The notes under the pieces: model-generated
The model's database searches: none
The model's input: only the letters and a program-made list of their open reading frames with translations
Told to the model about the DNA's origin: nothing
Position numbers and translations under genes: made by a program
Source: Corticium candelabrum
Lineage: Eukaryota > Porifera > Homoscleromorpha > Homosclerophorida > Plakinidae
NCBI RefSeq assembly: GCF_963422355.1
Contig: NC_085085.1
Coordinates: forward strand, 16,099,588-16,163,587
DNA length: 64,000 nt
Reading direction: 5' to 3'
In this document: piece after piece, positions 62,750-64,000 of the stretch
Numbering within the stretch: position 1 is the stretch's first letter
Layout of the letters: the number at the start of each line of letters is the position of its first letter

Positions 62750-63518
62750 ATGAGTTCGCGATTGTGGAGAAAAGGCACAATTGTGGCAAGGTGTGGCAGT
62801 TTAGCGAGACGTTCCATGTAGTGTTTATGTTGTATTGAATAGAGTACGCAATCTCCTACGGGCAGGAGTGCTGAAAGAAAAACCAGTTTGGTTGGATGTC
62901 GTGGAAGCATTTCCTCCACTGGTGGAGCCACAATATAATCGTAAATCTGAAGCAGGAAAACCACCCCTAATTGAATACCCAGAAGATAAACTGACTGAGT
63001 CAGTTGAAAGTAGGGACATTTTTGTGCTAAAAACTAAATTTAGGTTGTTGTTTTGTAGGAAATTCTATGACGTGTACAGAGTTCCATCTGTAAATATTTT
63101 TGAGACAGCACCTGAAGAGATGAAGTCTACACTGTTAGCTACTCATTGTTTTAACTATTATACGCGCTGTGCACGTGTTAACAAGGGTACTTAATTTTAA
63201 ATGGTTTAGAATAATAAGTCTGCTGTGTCTAGGTTTGTTAGACGACAGATGGAAGTGATGAAGGATACAGGAGTGACCGAGCATGAAGCCTTTCAGGTGG
63301 CATCATCTGACTTTATGAAATTTTCTAGGAAAGCAAAGCGACCCCCCTCCCCATTGTCTCATGTAAAAGATGTAATTCCTGAAAGCAAGGAAGGCAGTGA
63401 ACAAGAGAATCAACTCAATGCGTTGTTAGGTTATTTCAAGTCTGTAAGAAATGGAGCTGACAGTAAGCAAGAACAAGTGAACTTACTAAAGAAGACTATA
63501 GTGCAAACAAATTTGTAA
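62750..63518 (+). CDS. MRPS23: Mitochondrial small ribosomal subunit protein mS23
   Basis: Exons 62750-62790, 62843-62998, 63059-63133, 63233-63518; 558 nt, 185 aa (human is 190). The core [29 protein letters not shown], then KFYDVYRVP and FVRRQMEVMKDTGVTEHEAF follows human MRPS23 closely ([22 protein letters not shown]). The protein belongs to the mitoribosome small subunit. The N-terminus MSSRLWRKGTIVAR is basic and presequence-like. The third splice (63133 to 63233) was chosen because it restores the KST...FV spacing; an unspliced reading would insert unrelated residues and a stop. Confidence 0.92.
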
Positions 63519-64000
63519 AAAGTTATCATCTGCACAGACTGAGCAGAAAAAGGACAGATTGAGATGTATCAATCAAACAGAATACATGTACACAGATGTA
63601 CAGTACTAATATGTTGAATGCAATCGTAAAATAATCTCATCCTATCCTAACAAGTTTCTGATCGTGCAGTTCCTATATCTTCAGAAAATAGACCAATGAG
63701 AGATTTCAAATGACATCTAAAAATGAGGAAGACTGTTTGTTTGTGATTTTTGTCAAATTGTGGGTATCCAAACTATAATTTAGTTAATTGCAACACACTG
63801 GAGTTTACTAAATACCATGACAAGACTGAAGCAGATGCAACAAGTGATTTGCAAATATGAATGTCTAAATCTGCTTTCTTGTTTCTAAATCTGCTTTCTT
63901 GTTTCTAAATCTGCTTTCTTGTTGCTGATGGACTTAGCAGTGTGTTGAGACCTGAAGATTAATAGTTTGAAATTTCGAGAAAGATCCCATCGCATTCTTC
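63519..64000. other. 3' flank of MRPS23, no gene seen
   Basis: AT-rich sequence with only the short tandem repeat at 63865-63922. Confidence 0.6.
63865..63922 (+). repeat. 19-bp tandem repeat, three copies
   Basis: The unit CTAAATCTGCTTTCTTGTT(T) occurs three times head-to-tail with no mismatch except at the final copy's end. Confidence 0.9.

Overview
This is animal (metazoan) genomic DNA, AT-rich, with compact multi-exon genes whose introns often measure only about 50-100 bp. Almost all gene families are conserved from early animals to humans: RMND1, SNX17, MRPS22, a class I aldolase, SMIM30, UBE3B, a TMC channel, a CXorf65-like protein and MRPS23. The transposon mix (Ty3/gypsy, Crypton, MULE-like and TTAA-type MITEs, and a GCDTTS-motif element) together with short introns suggests an early-branching metazoan, most likely a sponge. 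That placement is inferred from style and cannot be proved from this window.

Layout. 0.17-7.9 kb: a decayed Ty3/gypsy LTR retrotransposon with 194-bp LTRs and an AAAGG target duplication. Its 3' LTR is split by a later 3.25-kb DNA transposon with its own TIRs and a TACA duplication. 8-10.2 kb: no gene recognised. 10.2-13.3 kb (-): a small 117-aa protein gene and an unrecognised partial gene. 13.5-17.1 kb (+): RMND1. 17.7-21.7 kb (+): a PUB-domain protein with a Gly-rich repeat. 23.9-32.0 kb (-): SNX17, with a Crypton remnant and a hairpin MITE in one intron. 32.1-35.1 kb (+): MRPS22, sharing a 138-bp divergent promoter with SNX17. 35.2-36.3 kb (+): intronless aldolase. 38.2-38.9 kb (-): non-LTR retrotransposon fragment. 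39.4 kb (+): SMIM30 microprotein. 40.4-51.7 kb (-): UBE3B. 51.9-55.9 kb (+): TMC, 116 bp from UBE3B. 56.0-60.0 kb (-): a second PUB-domain protein, paralogous to the one at 17.7-21.7 kb. 60.9-61.9 kb (-): CXorf65-like. 62.7-63.5 kb (+): MRPS23.

Three genes (RMND1, MRPS22, MRPS23) serve mitochondrial translation. SNX17 (cargo recycling) and UBE3B (ubiquitin ligase) are cytosolic or endosomal housekeeping genes, and TMC is a membrane channel. There is no operon; the shared regulatory logic is divergent promoters. Coordinates of multi-exon genes are my own splice models from GT/AG sites, reading phase and protein similarity recalled from known families. For RMND1, both PUB genes, SNX17, MRPS22, TMC, CXorf65-like and MRPS23 the exon lengths add up to whole codons, which supports the models. 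No alignment or database search was run.
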